Assembly: GCA_940671915.1 (NCBI GenBank) | Contig: CALNVZ010000174.1 | Location: 3,158,800-3,222,799 of the forward strand | Source: Paracentrotus lividus | Taxonomy: Eukaryota > Echinodermata > Echinoidea > Camarodonta > Echinidae | Length of the DNA: 64,000 nucleotides | Reading direction: 5' to 3' | In this document: piece by piece, positions 22,201-27,740 of the stretch | Position numbering within the stretch: the stretch's first letter is position 1 | Layout: each line of letters starts with the position of its first letter | Made by a program: the position numbers and the translations under genes | The notes under the pieces: generated by a model | The model's database searches: none | Seen by the model: the letters and a program-made list of their open reading frames with translations, nothing else | What the model was told of the DNA's origin: nothing

Positions 22201-23693
22201 TGAATCTGTTCTTTGACAGGGTCCAGCTGACTGGGTTCCTGAAGGAGGTCCGTACATCCAACAACGGCTCTCTCTCTGGTCTGTCTGTAGATGAGATCAT
22301 CCGTCGTGTCAAAGACCTTGTTCATCAGAGACAGAGAGAAACAGCTGGCAATGCTTCTCAGGTGAGAAAAAAAACAAACTCTTCTTGAAATTTGAAAGGC
22401 AGTTGAGCATTTATTTTAAGGACTCATGTTATTACTGAGGAACATTGCCCCTTTTAAAGATTCATAAAAAAAAAAAACAATAATAATGTTCCTCTTTAAT
22501 ATCAGCATTGAATTAACACAACATAGATTGTTCTCAAGTGAGTATTTCAACAAAAAATCCTTCTCCATCCAAAGTTTGTAATGAAAGACTGTATTTTGCT
22601 GTTTGTCATGTTCCTGCATTTTTGTAAAATAAAAGATAAAAATTTTATTGTCAAAAACGAACATTCTTTTTTGCCCAATTATTGATCCGGCAACCACTGA
22701 GCAGTGACAGATCAACGTTGCTCTATCCCTGTCTTGATGAACTCCAAATGGAAGCAGAAATTGTACCTTTTAACGTCTTTTGGTATGACGCAGCTGATGT
22801 CCTACCAAATAACTGGCTTTGATAGAGAAGATGATTTAAACTTTGAACTGATGATTTGCAGATATCATAATTTTATTCTCTAGTTTGATAGACGTATAAC
22901 TTGAGAAGCATTCTTGTTTACACACAGCGGATGCAGAGTAAGGGCTTCACCAACCACCAGGGTATGGTAGGCAGTCGTCCTGTTGCCCCACCAGCCCCTA
23001 TCAACCCTCAACCCAAGCGCCCCACCTACCAGCCTGCCCCTACCCCTGCCCAGCCTGCCTGGTCAGTGGTAGGTCATGTCCAGCGAGGTCTCAACTGGCA
23101 TAAGGAACTTGTTGATGGAGAGGAGGAGGAGGAAGACCCTTGTGTGATATGTCATGAAGAAATGAGTGGAGATAACATCCTGGAGATACAGTGTGGTCAT
23201 ATCTTCCATATTCATGTAAGTGTTATTCCTTCTGATCATGTGTGAGTTCTATTCCTTCTGATCATATTCATGTAAGTTCTATTCCTTCTGATCATATTCA
23301 TGTAAGTTCTATTCCTTCTGGTCATATTCATGTAACATATATTCCATCTGGTCATATATATTTAAGTAGTATTCCTTCTGGTCACATCTTTCATATTCAC
23401 CTTCTGGTCATATTAATGCAAGTCCTATTTCTTATTGGGTGATATGACCTGTGCTTGTGGTCTAATTATGTCAGAAATTAAGATCATACCTGTTTGGATT
23501 TGATAACAAACATGTAAATGGACGTTTTCTTGCAATACCACCCTAGTATATATACCATTAATGTTCTGAATCTACTTTGATATCTGTTCTTTGAATGCAG
23601 TGTATCCAGGAATGGCTGAAGCAGCAGAATACATGTCCGACATGTCGTAACTACACCATCCTAAAAGACGACTATCCTTCACTGCACAAGTGA
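974..23693 (+). CDS. TTC3: TTC3/DZIP3-like E3 ubiquitin ligase, 5'-partial, about 26 coding exons
   Basis: Gene-level entry; exons are listed separately. The product would be a large cytoplasmic RING-type ubiquitin ligase. Seen directly, in order: a Lys/Glu/Arg coiled coil, TPR-like helices, a Cys/His module, Lys-rich linkers, an acidic region, a PAM2-like motif, long coiled coils, a Gln/Ala region and a C-terminal RING-H2 finger. TPRs followed by a Cys/His module and a terminal RING is the plan of TTC3, with DZIP3 as its relative; the name rests on architecture, without a database search. Splice phases agree across nearly all junctions, which strongly supports the model; exceptions are 10305-12469, 19865-20064 and 20639-21113, all repetitive or noisy. 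The start codon lies upstream of the window. Introns at 1799-2368, 2450-3059, 4273-4710, 5689-6048, 6195-6692, 6878-7932, 17865-18318, 18410-18909, 21114-21560, 21769-22219 and 22362-22927 hold nothing I can recognise. Confidence 0.8.
1661..1798 (+). CDS. TTC3: TTC3-like exon: TPR helices
   Basis: 46 codons, phase 0-0, between TTTAG|GAG and AAG|GTGGGT. It encodes an amphipathic helical pair (ERNAIEKCLADG, then GQSRQAITQYDKAAEL) of the kind found in tetratricopeptide repeats. Confidence 0.8.
2369..2449 (+). CDS. TTC3: TTC3-like exon: TPR helix
   Basis: 27 codons, phase 0-0, between TATAG|CAT and TCG|GTAAGT. It encodes YEADYIVFLYAQATAYLRSG, the A-helix style of a TPR with conserved small and aromatic residues. 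Confidence 0.8.
3060..3169 (+). CDS. TTC3: TTC3-like exon: TPR helix
   Basis: 110 nt, beginning in phase 0 and leaving two bases (AG) for the next exon, between TTTCAG|GAA and AACAG|GTTTGT. It encodes ISEALTRFESIAKDFP and a following GLATSLFKLNR helix, continuing the TPR region. Confidence 0.8.
3197..3540 (+). mobile_element. tRNA-derived SINE
   Basis: A polymerase III A box (TGGTCTAGTGG, about 3201) and B box (GGGTTTGATACCC, about 3244) stand at tRNA-like spacing. A non-tRNA body follows (GAGTGGAGATTGTGCACTG, then AAGCGCTTTGG), and the element ends in an ATT repeat. This is classic SINE structure and resembles families described in sea urchins. Related 3' halves recur in nearby introns. Confidence 0.75.
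3690..3785 (-). mobile_element. SINE 3'-tail fragment, reverse orientation
   Basis: An AAT/AATAAT repeat followed by AACATTTATATAGCTCTTTATACA and TTTCAAAGCGCT is the reverse of the tail seen in the full SINEs of this window (AAGCGCTTTG then ATTATT). Confidence 0.5.
3900..4148 (+). repeat. Two decoy copies of an acceptor and exon start
   Basis: Copies begin at 3900 and 4024, with the real exon at 4149 (periods 124 and 125). Each copy has its own AG acceptor and the phrase GAAGCACT(G/A)GATCCCATTG. Copies 1 and 2 lack the downstream half and its donor. Reading on from copy 1 meets an in-frame TAG just after 4024, so only copy 3 makes a usable exon. Confidence 0.85.
4149..4272 (+). CDS. TTC3: TTC3-like exon: end of TPR region
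   Basis: 124 nt. It takes AG from the previous exon and ends in phase 0 at GAG|GTAAGA. It encodes FSEALDPIEKSLFITTHFDQ and on to TEKGKLE. It is the third and only complete member of a 124-bp tandem triplication. Confidence 0.85.
4711..4926 (+). CDS. TTC3: TTC3-like exon: Cys/His-rich module
   Basis: 72 codons, phase 0-0. Cysteines and histidines are spaced as in a zinc-binding module (C-R-Y-M-E-C, then VQCTERCYIDYHIMCW); a further pair (CSTPDC) is in the next exon. This module after the TPRs is what points to the TTC3/DZIP3 family. The donor is unusual: AAG|GCAAGT, a GC-AG intron. No GT nearby keeps the frame with the next exon. Confidence 0.85.
5020..5310 (+). mobile_element. SINE-like 3' fragment
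   Basis: It shares GTGTAAATGGGTAACC, GCTGGAATGCTCCTGAGG and a terminal ATTATTATTA with the full SINE at 3197, but lacks the tRNA-like head. The start contains a short duplication (CCGGAACA(T/C)TTTGTTAGAG at 5000 and 5069). Confidence 0.55.
5540..5688 (+). CDS. TTC3: TTC3-like exon: last zinc ligands and Lys-rich linker
   Basis: 149 nt, between TTACAG|GAA and CTCC|GTAAGA, leaving two bases. It encodes CSTPDCLGTLSNIKVIG, completing the Cys/His module, then a Lys/Pro/Glu-rich tail. Confidence 0.85.
6049..6194 (+). CDS. TTC3: TTC3-like exon: basic linker
   Basis: 146 nt. It takes CC and leaves one base before GTAAGG. It encodes a disordered Lys/Gln/Gly-rich stretch (KPPKDQKKGKKYRKQHHGES and on). 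No domain seen. Confidence 0.75.
6693..6877 (+). CDS. TTC3: TTC3-like exon: acidic linker
   Basis: 185 nt, closing phase 0 at CAG|GTAAAG. It is a low-complexity Ser/Asp/Glu segment ending LKRDDYDDAEQ. The frame matches the flanking exons; no domain recognised. Confidence 0.75.
7933..7983 (+). CDS. TTC3: TTC3-like micro-exon: KKSKVKPKKTKKP
   Basis: 51 nt, phase 0-0, between ATCAG|AAG and CAT|GTAAGT. It is wholly Lys-rich, possibly a nuclear-localisation-like or RNA-binding patch. Confidence 0.7.
8330..8522 (-). mobile_element. tRNA-derived SINE, minus strand
   Basis: Read on the minus strand it begins GGGGAGGTGTGGTAGCACAG, with an A-box-like TGGTAGCACAGGCGG and a downstream B-box-like AGTTTCAAAACC, then GTTGATAAACTAGTGCC. 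The body differs from the SINE at 3197, suggesting a second family. Confidence 0.55.
8560..8663 (+). CDS. TTC3: TTC3-like exon
   Basis: 104 nt, phase 0 in, two bases out, between TTACAG|CTT and ATAG|GTACAA. It encodes a region rich in acidic residues (SIVQFNFVADHRQRYG followed by ADDAEELEERMN). Possibly helical; no named domain. Confidence 0.75.
8715..8950 (+). mobile_element. SINE-like element, truncated head
   Basis: It shares TGTCCTTACAAGGCATT, GTGTAAATGGGTACC, CACTGTAAGTGCTTTGAG and an ATT-repeat tail with the SINE at 3197. Confidence 0.6.
9298..9459 (+). CDS. TTC3: TTC3-like exon
   Basis: 162 nt. It takes AG and leaves CT, between CTCAG|AGG and TTCT|GTAAGT. It encodes RGWQSTLTVSEDRPFAMPEY followed by a helical stretch. 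Conserved-looking but not assignable to a named domain. Confidence 0.8.
9560..9935. repeat. Degenerate ATGG/GATG simple repeat in intron
   Basis: Irregular repeats of GATGGAT, ATGAATG and ATTGATG. Open frames on the minus strand here (His/Ile/Ser-rich) are translations of this repeat and not genes. Confidence 0.7.
10305..12469 (+). CDS. TTC3: TTC3-like giant exon: PAM2-like motif, acidic region, 24-residue repeats
   Basis: It starts after TTCTTAG and ends GATGAG|GTATAT. The first part encodes a conserved-looking segment (HLTFEHQELIVKRGGLKPFL, then DLFVIGDYASM), a PAM2-like motif (10567-10599) and a long acidic stretch (about 10678-10872). From about 11300 the frame breaks many times inside a 72-bp minisatellite; it is open again from about 11960. 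In and out frames differ, so the noisy repeat hides net indels. Splicing out a short piece instead is possible, but no convincing sites were seen. Confidence 0.75.
10567..10599 (+). other. PAM2-like PABP-binding motif (TLNPNSAPFIP)
   Basis: The residues follow the PAM2 pattern L-N-x-x-(A/S)-x-x-F-x-P, which binds the MLLE domain of poly(A)-binding protein and of UBR5. It sits in a disordered stretch before an acidic region, a normal context for such motifs. The Ser in place of the usual Ala is a tolerated kind of change. This is a motif match by eye. Confidence 0.55.
11379..12112 (+). repeat. Coding 72-bp minisatellite, about 10 copies, noisy
   Basis: The unit is 24 codons (DLSSLPPMEESSHEM followed by TSEHVDEED). 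The last two copies (about 11979-12110) are clean and in frame. Copies starting near 11379, 11461, 11539, 11618, 11690, 11770, 11841 and 11908 carry many single-base insertions and deletions. Confidence 0.8.
12679..12702. repeat. (TA)n microsatellite
   Basis: An uninterrupted run of alternating T and A in the intron after the giant exon. Nothing else is recognisable between 12470 and 13109. Confidence 0.9.
13110..13232 (+). CDS. TTC3: TTC3-like exon: coiled coil
   Basis: 41 codons, phase 0-0, between TCTCAG|CTT and GAG|GTTAGT. It encodes EEAEMMRNLEDEEEKAKFQE and on, a helical start to the long coiled coil. Confidence 0.85.
13311..13486. mobile_element. Short inverted-repeat element (family A)
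   Basis: Its two halves are imperfect inverted copies (GTTTCACCAAGTTGTTT near the start; ACTTTACGAACGACTC near the end). The middle is shared with the element at 19573 (TATAGCACC, ACATGTTCC), showing they are one family. Confidence 0.6.
13897..14015 (+). CDS. TTC3: TTC3-like exon: coiled coil
   Basis: 119 nt, phase 0 in, two bases out, between TATAG|GAA and AAGA|GTAAGC. It encodes TIDLLEQKGIAERTLMLETY and a Gln/Lys-rich continuation. Confidence 0.85.
14231..14544. mobile_element. MITE with long inverted repeats and TA duplication
   Basis: It begins CACTGTAAAAAATATTTG and ends with the reverse complement, flanked by TA on both sides (14229-14230 and 14545-14546). The arms extend roughly 90 bp (GCAGAGTCGCCATA faces TATGGCGACTCTGC). 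No coding capacity. TA targets point to Tc1/mariner-type mobilisation. Confidence 0.8.
14569..14829 (+). repeat. Two decoy copies of an acceptor and exon start
   Basis: Copies align at 14569, 14698 and the real exon at 14830 (periods 129 and 132). Each has the TTTCA(A/G)G-GATA junction followed by AAATCAT-(T/G)-GAGACAA. Copy 1 has lost its AG (CAA); copy 2 keeps a good one but runs into an in-frame stop soon after. Confidence 0.8.
14830..14953 (+). CDS. TTC3: TTC3-like exon: coiled coil
   Basis: 124 nt. It takes GA and closes phase 0 at AGG|GTAAGT. It encodes HKSCETRFKKYTKLKDNYDK and a further helical stretch to EIGILR. Confidence 0.85.
15183..16061 (+). repeat. Left copy of a segment duplicated across the N gap
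   Basis: This stretch, containing the exon at 15701, recurs with many small differences at 16162-17170. It ends in an A-run immediately before the Ns, where the right copy continues into unique sequence. Confidence 0.85.
15701..15994 (+). CDS. TTC3: TTC3-like exon: long coiled coil
   Basis: 98 codons, phase 0-0, between TATTAG|AAC and GAG|GTATTT. The translation is a continuous charged helix (EKVNKILEKQSKKLMTDKQE and on) with regular hydrophobic spacing, typical of a dimeric coiled coil. Confidence 0.85.
16062..16161. other. Assembly gap, 100 N
   Basis: Exactly 100 unknown bases, a usual placeholder for a gap of unknown size. Open frames running through it have no meaning. Confidence 0.99.
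16162..17170 (+). repeat. Right, noisy copy of the segment flanking the gap
   Basis: It follows 15183-16061 in order (CCCATAC-ATGCATTTCTGTGT, CTGGGTCAG, TTTTGCCTATTTTGG, the exon, then CCTTGCAAAA). It carries frequent one-base indels and one dissimilar patch around 16260-16420. Most likely overlapping contig ends or a second haplotype, not a genomic duplication. Confidence 0.8.
16800..17097 (+). pseudogene. Broken second copy of the coiled-coil exon
   Basis: It matches the exon at 15701-15994 almost throughout but has many single-base insertions and deletions, so no frame stays open. Splicing it in would break the protein; the exon at 17761 already joins 15994 in phase. It should be left out of the gene model. 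Confidence 0.8.
17761..17864 (+). CDS. TTC3: TTC3-like exon: helical
   Basis: 104 nt, phase 0 in, two bases out (AA), between TTGAAG|ACC and CAAAA|GTAAGT. It encodes TQFLHLFMVKELKPLDEACK followed by a helical end. Confidence 0.85.
18319..18409 (+). CDS. TTC3: TTC3-like exon: helical
   Basis: 91 nt. It takes AA and closes phase 0 at AAG|GTAATA. It encodes MMEEHVRAIRSMWQDCLATN and on. Confidence 0.85.
18910..19014 (+). CDS. TTC3: TTC3-like exon
   Basis: 35 codons, phase 0-0, between TTTCAG|ACT and AAA|GTAAGT. It encodes TEFQAQIHSIQNGANLDALK and a Pro-rich end, leaving the coiled coil for a disordered linker. Confidence 0.8.
19573..19750. mobile_element. Short inverted-repeat element (family A)
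   Basis: Ends CTGGGCTGCCTTTCACCAAG and its imperfect reverse complement (CTTGGTGAAAACACCAGCCTGG read inwards). Internal arms contain ACTTAACGAACGAC facing GTCGTTCGTAAGT. Same family as 13311-13486. A poly-T run at 19250-19278 and a fragment resembling a reverse SINE tail (about 19065-19105) share this intron. Confidence 0.65.
19865..20064 (+). CDS. TTC3: TTC3-like exon: Gly/Met/Gln-rich, 3' boundary uncertain
   Basis: It starts after TCACAG; the donor GTC|GTAAGT at 20064 is the best candidate. It encodes a disordered stretch (QSGGMGHGGSPTPQAAIF and on). It leaves two bases, but the next exon in its good frame needs one, so either an indel exists here or the real 3' boundary is different. Confidence 0.55.
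20004..20245 (+). repeat. Duplicated exon end and donor, 97-bp period
   Basis: GAGGGGTGCAA-(G/A)-CC begins copies at 20004, 20101 and 20197. The first two carry AACCAGGAAGGG and the donor GATGGTCGTAAGTT; the third is truncated. The donor of the exon at 19865 is thus present twice. Confidence 0.8.
20639..21113 (+). CDS. TTC3: TTC3-like exon: Gln/Ala repeat region
   Basis: It runs from AATAG|GAG to TTCA|GTAAGT. Its start (AVENQATSQPMTVNDAQRKA) and end (QMQQVQAMSRAQTPPVVSQA and on) are open in different frames. Between them a CAG-GCN/CAA-GCC repeat (about 20720-20945) contains at least two net indels. The intended product is a long Gln/Ala-rich low-complexity segment. Confidence 0.75.
20720..20945 (+). 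repeat. CAGGCx hexanucleotide repeat coding (Gln-Ala)n
   Basis: Tandem hexamers of the form CA(G/A)GC(N) encode alternating Gln and Ala, broken into three frames by indels. Minus-strand open frames here (Leu/Gly-rich) are shadows. Confidence 0.8.
21561..21768 (+). CDS. TTC3: TTC3-like exon: Gln-rich then helical
   Basis: 208 nt. It takes one base and leaves two (AA), between AATAG|CTG and ACAA|GTAAGT. It encodes a Met/Gln-rich part (MQHAQHQIQMPQQQGAGA) then NSFERIMLRLNGLFPNYN, the first half of a compact helical segment. Confidence 0.8.
22220..22361 (+). CDS. TTC3: TTC3-like exon: conserved helical segment
   Basis: 142 nt, closing phase 0 at CAG|GTGAGA. It encodes VQLTGFLKEVRTSNNGSLSG and then LSVDEIIRRVKDLV. 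With the previous exon it makes a UBA-like or EXOC-like helical bundle in outline only; I do not name a domain. Confidence 0.8.
22928..23215 (+). CDS. TTC3: TTC3-like exon: Pro-rich linker and first half of RING-H2
   Basis: 96 codons, phase 0-0, between CACACAG|CGG and CAT|GTAAGT. A Pro-rich stretch is followed by an acidic run and the RING start, CVICHEEM, then CGHIFHIH. Zinc ligands seen: C-x2-C and C-x-H-x2-H, with the next Cys at the start of the last exon. Confidence 0.9.
23185..23440 (+). repeat. 31-bp repeats carrying the exon's own splice donor
   Basis: The exon end (CATATTCAT|GTAAGT followed by TATTCCTTCTG) is repeated about six times. Most units contain a fresh CATGTAAG donor-like site. 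The units degrade toward 23430. Confidence 0.85.
23601..23693 (+). CDS. TTC3: TTC3-like last exon: second half of RING-H2, stop
   Basis: 30 codons plus TGA (23691-23693), after AATGCAG. It encodes CIQEWLKQQNTCPTCRNY, supplying the remaining RING ligands (C, then C-x2-C) to complete an E2-binding RING-H2 finger. Confidence 0.92.
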   Translation, partial: CIQEWLKQQNTCPTCRNYTILKDDYPSLHK

Positions 23694-24003
23694 GAACAAC
23701 ACTTCACATCATAGACATGTTCAACCAGCTTCTATTCCACTTGATGATAGGACACACAGTTGGACTGAAATCCAATGAAAGCTGATTGTTTACATGTTGC
23801 GGATACACTATTTTGAACGCCAGTTGCTATACACATGAGATAGATAATTCGCATAATCAGGTTTTTTTGGTTTTTTTTATCTTCACGCCTATTTGAGCTA
23901 ATTGATAAATTAGACTCCTTTATTTGAGATCTTCTTGTTTGGATGATGATATCACATTATCTTGGAAGACATTCGTAATCTTGACTGCGCAAGTGAAAAA
24001 AAA

Positions 24004-24277
24004 ATATTTCAGATGTTCTGATTGCTATTATTTTTGTTCACCTGAACTGTTAAAAGGGTAAATTTACCAATATGCTTTATTATAAAAAGGTGTAGGATTT
24101 ATATACCTGATATAAATGATATCTGTTTATATGTAAAAATCGTTTTTAATGTTGAACATTTCAGATGTTCTTATTGCTTTCATTTTGTATAACTGAACTA
24201 CATAGGGTAAATTTGCAAATTTTTAAGTTTGCATTATTATAATAGGTATAGGATTTATTGACATGATATAAATGATT
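24004..24277 (+). repeat. Direct repeat, period about 152 bp
   Basis: Two copies begin at 24004 and 24156 with ATTTCAGATGTTCT. They share GGGTAAATTT, GGTATAGGATTTAT-like and GATATAAATGAT segments. Confidence 0.75.
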
Positions 24278-25362
24278 CTTAATATTATAGGTATTTACGT
24301 TTGATCTCTTATCTTATTTTTGAATTATCTAAATTTCTTTATTATGAGGTCTCATGAATGAAGACACGAAGTTGAGTTGATGTAGGTTTGCTATTCATCA
24401 AGTAGATTAGTGGTATGTAAGAACTGATGGATTGTGATTCTCAAAGACATTGATAATTTCACACTTTTGCACTCTGTTTGTAAAGTCAAATTGGTGGAGA
24501 AAAAAATATTTCCTAAATTTTTTAATTTTTGAATACATTCACAAAGGCAGAAAGTTTGCTCTAGAATGCCTGCATTTTCGTGAAATTTACATGATTACTG
24601 TTCATTTATTAGGTACCTAAACAATTATGGCTAATTTGCTTTATGATTAATATCTCACATTTAAAAGTGCTTTCTAACATAAATAGTTAAACCAATTGCA
24701 AATATGATTGGTTCAGAGTGAGACATTTAGCAATCACTGCATGCAATAAGGATGCTTATTGGCTACTGTAAAATTTACGATTGATTACAAGTCTCAATGA
24801 TACAAAGCCCTGAACTTTCAATGGTTTCATTAATTGATTTGGTTTTAGCAGACCTGTATCAATAAGAAACATTTATTATTATTCACATCTGGTACCGACC
24901 TTTTAATGTCACAATCAGAAAGATTTGACTGGAATCTGAACCAATGTGTGATCAGAATAAGTTTGTAGGCTTATGCAGATAGTTGACAATGAGCATTACC
25001 AACTCCTGATCCCCAGCTTACCATTCACAGCTAAGGTTCTTTTTATATCTCTGCCACCGAAGGCGGCATGTTTTCATTTTGTACATCTTTCCCGCTTCTC
25101 ACAACATCTCAAGAAGCACTTGAGATATAAACTTTAAAATGATAGCATGTATTGCCATAGGAATATGATCTGATTACATTTTGGAGTGTGAAGGCCAACG
25201 ATCACAGAGGTTAATTCCACATAATGATCAGCTTACATGCATTAGTTATGTGAGTGTATTTGGTACATGTTTTTATTTTTAAGCCCTGCAATAAGCACAA
25301 AATGAACATGCATTTCAACTCTACAGTAATTACGACTTGTTAATGACAGCTAGTGATTCATT

Positions 25363-25526
25363 TAGACTTTGCAGAACTCTGTACTGTTATGATATATGTA
25401 AGAGCAGACTGATTCTTACTTCTCTGACAAGATTTGAAATTGTCTCTGTAGACTGTGCAGAACTCTGTACTGTTATGATATACGTGAGAACAGACTGTTT
25501 TTTACTTCTCTGACAAGTTTAGAAAG
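25363..25526 (+). repeat. Direct repeat, period about 86 bp
   Basis: AGACT(T/G)TGCAGAACTC begins copies at about 25364 and 25450, and both end TTCTCTGACAAG. The copies are close to identical. Confidence 0.8.
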
Positions 25527-27045
25527 TGACCGAAGTACTTTTTAGTGGTAACAATGCCTTAATTATAGTAATTATTTCCCTATGTTTAAAGAAAAAGCGT
25601 AATTGCAATACAATATGGAATGTCTGGGATTATGAGTTAATTGTATTCCATTCCTTTCTGTTTTTTTGTTTATATTCTTATTTAGTTACTTTTTAAAGAA
25701 AATTATGACACATTTTTTCATCATGTGCAAGATATATAGTTCCAAAATGTACAGGGAAATCTAGGTGGTTGGGACAAAACCAAATACACACCTACAAAAC
25801 AGTTTTCAGACTAAATCCTGAAATTTGGCAATTCATTTGAAGCCAAATGTAATTCAGTATTTTTTATTAAAAAGATATCTAATCTAGGTGATCTTCAGGT
25901 TTTCTGGTGAATTCTTGTTGGCATTTCTACTCCAAAATATCATACAATTGAGACTGTGGAATGTATCTCATTAAAAGATGTATCTTATTATGTGAAGATT
26001 TCCCTGTACCTAGGTCTTTAAATTTTAGATTTGTGGAAGGATTAATTGAAAATGATTGTCATATTCCATGTTTTTGTTGTATTTTGGAGGAGAATAAATT
26101 GTTGCTCTATTGCCTTGTGTTTTAAAATGAGATAATAAAACAGTGTTAAGAGCTTTGATCTTTATCTCGCACTTGTAAATGTGTTGGTTCTTATTAAACT
26201 CTCATGATAAACCCTTTTTTGCATCATTGAAAGATTTTTTAAATAATTTAATTGTGATACAAATTCATTTTCAATTCCTGTTTACTAGAATTTGCTGGTC
26301 ATTAATTATCAAAACTTTTCTTGTTCTGTCAACCTAGTCAAGTCAAACTTTCATAAGTCGAATAAAATTCTTTTGAAGTCATCATTAATTATATTGTTTT
26401 TTAATCCTTCATAAGTCTTTTTTCTTTTCTTTCTTAAGTGAAATCTATTCCTTCAGTTCCAAAATTGTTTCAGAATGGGACAAAAAACAAACAAACAAAC
26501 AAAATTTAAGAGAATGGACTCGAGAAGTAGAATAAGAACTCGCCTTAAGATTTGACTTAGGCAATGTTAACTCTTAACTCTTGATGTGTATAAATACAGT
26601 CTGTGTCAAAAAAAATGGTACAGTCGGGGAAAAAAATCATTTAGGTGTGAAATCTTTTCATATAATGTGTGTTTGTGGTACCAAATTAAAGCCAAAAGAT
26701 TTTTCTTGCTGATGCGCTTTGTCCGGTATAATTTGCTTTCGTAAAACAAAAGTTATGCTAAGTTTTGTGCGACGAGGAACAAATCGAAATTACGCACTTC
26801 TATTGTTCTGGAGCGCTGAATTCACGGTCATTATGTTAAATCGTACACAAAGGCATGGGACGGCGTGCGAAAAATGGATTTTCCTTGATTGTAGAAAATT
26901 AGTCATATCTCAAAAAATACTGCACCAAATGTGATGAAAAAAAATTGCAGAAGAAAGAGTGATATTCCTGCTTTAGTCAGGGCTGTTAGGGCTAAATAGT
27001 GGTTGGTTGGTGCAGATTCTTCTAAAAGCGCCAAATTTCGTACAT

Positions 27046-27740
27046 AGGTGGCCTATACCATACTCTTTCCATTTTTGATGGGCGCCAAGAAGGGCGCCCC
27101 CTGTGTCGGCCATAGTGGTCAAATCCAAAATGCCCGCCCTCTGATTGAAGTTTCTCAAGGAAAAGGGCTAAAATGACATAGATTGATAGTATTTTCTGGT
27201 TTTATGGCTTACTGAATATGACTACGATACTATTCCATCGATCTAATGTAATTATTTTGCTATGGGGGCTTCAAAATAGTCATTTTTGACAAAAACCTGA
27301 ATTTAGGTGAAAAAAGGGCCCCTCTATGTTAGGAGCCACCTATTATGTAATTATAAAGAGAAATGATCCATATTTTGGTATGTAGGTGGCCTATACCATA
27401 CTCTTTCCATTTTTGATGGGCGCCAAGAAGGGCGCCCCCTGTGTCAGCCATAGCGGTCAAATCCAAAATGGCTGCTCTCAGAGTGAAGTTTCTCAAGGAA
27501 GAGGGCTCAAGTGACATAGATTGATATTTTCTGGTTTTATGGCTTACTAAATATGACTATGATATTGATCTATCGATATAATGTAATTATTTCGCTATGG
27601 GGGCTTCAAACAGTCAATTTTTAAAAATAAAAACCTGAATTTATGTGAAAAAAGGCCCCTCTATGTAAGGAACCCCCTATTAAGTAATTATAAAGAGAAA
27701 GGATTTGTATTTTGGCACAGAGGTTGCCCATGATGGGCGC
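27046..27740. repeat. 340-bp subrepeats in the left arm
   Basis: GTGGCCTATACCATACTCTT begins copies at about 27048 and 27388, and a degenerate third follows near 27726. Each ends in a TAATTATAAAGAGAAA segment. The right arm has matching inverted units. Confidence 0.75.

Larger units (their letters stand above)
23694..26160 (+). other. Likely 3' UTR with two candidate poly(A) signals
   Basis: No further open frame is present. AATAAA hexamers lie at 26093-26098 and 26134-26139; the second is followed by GT-rich sequence, as at a cleavage site. A UTR of about 2.4 kb is inferred. It contains direct repeats at 24004-24277 and 25363-25526. Confidence 0.5.

Noticed and set aside
23460..23600. CRISPR-like reading of the 31-bp repeats upstream
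   Set aside because: The units are directly adjacent, without spacers, and derive from the exon edge; the genome is eukaryotic.
26719..26934. 71-codon open frame inside the foldback element, considered as a transposase remnant
   Set aside because: No DDE/D motif or helix-turn-helix is visible, and it is short.
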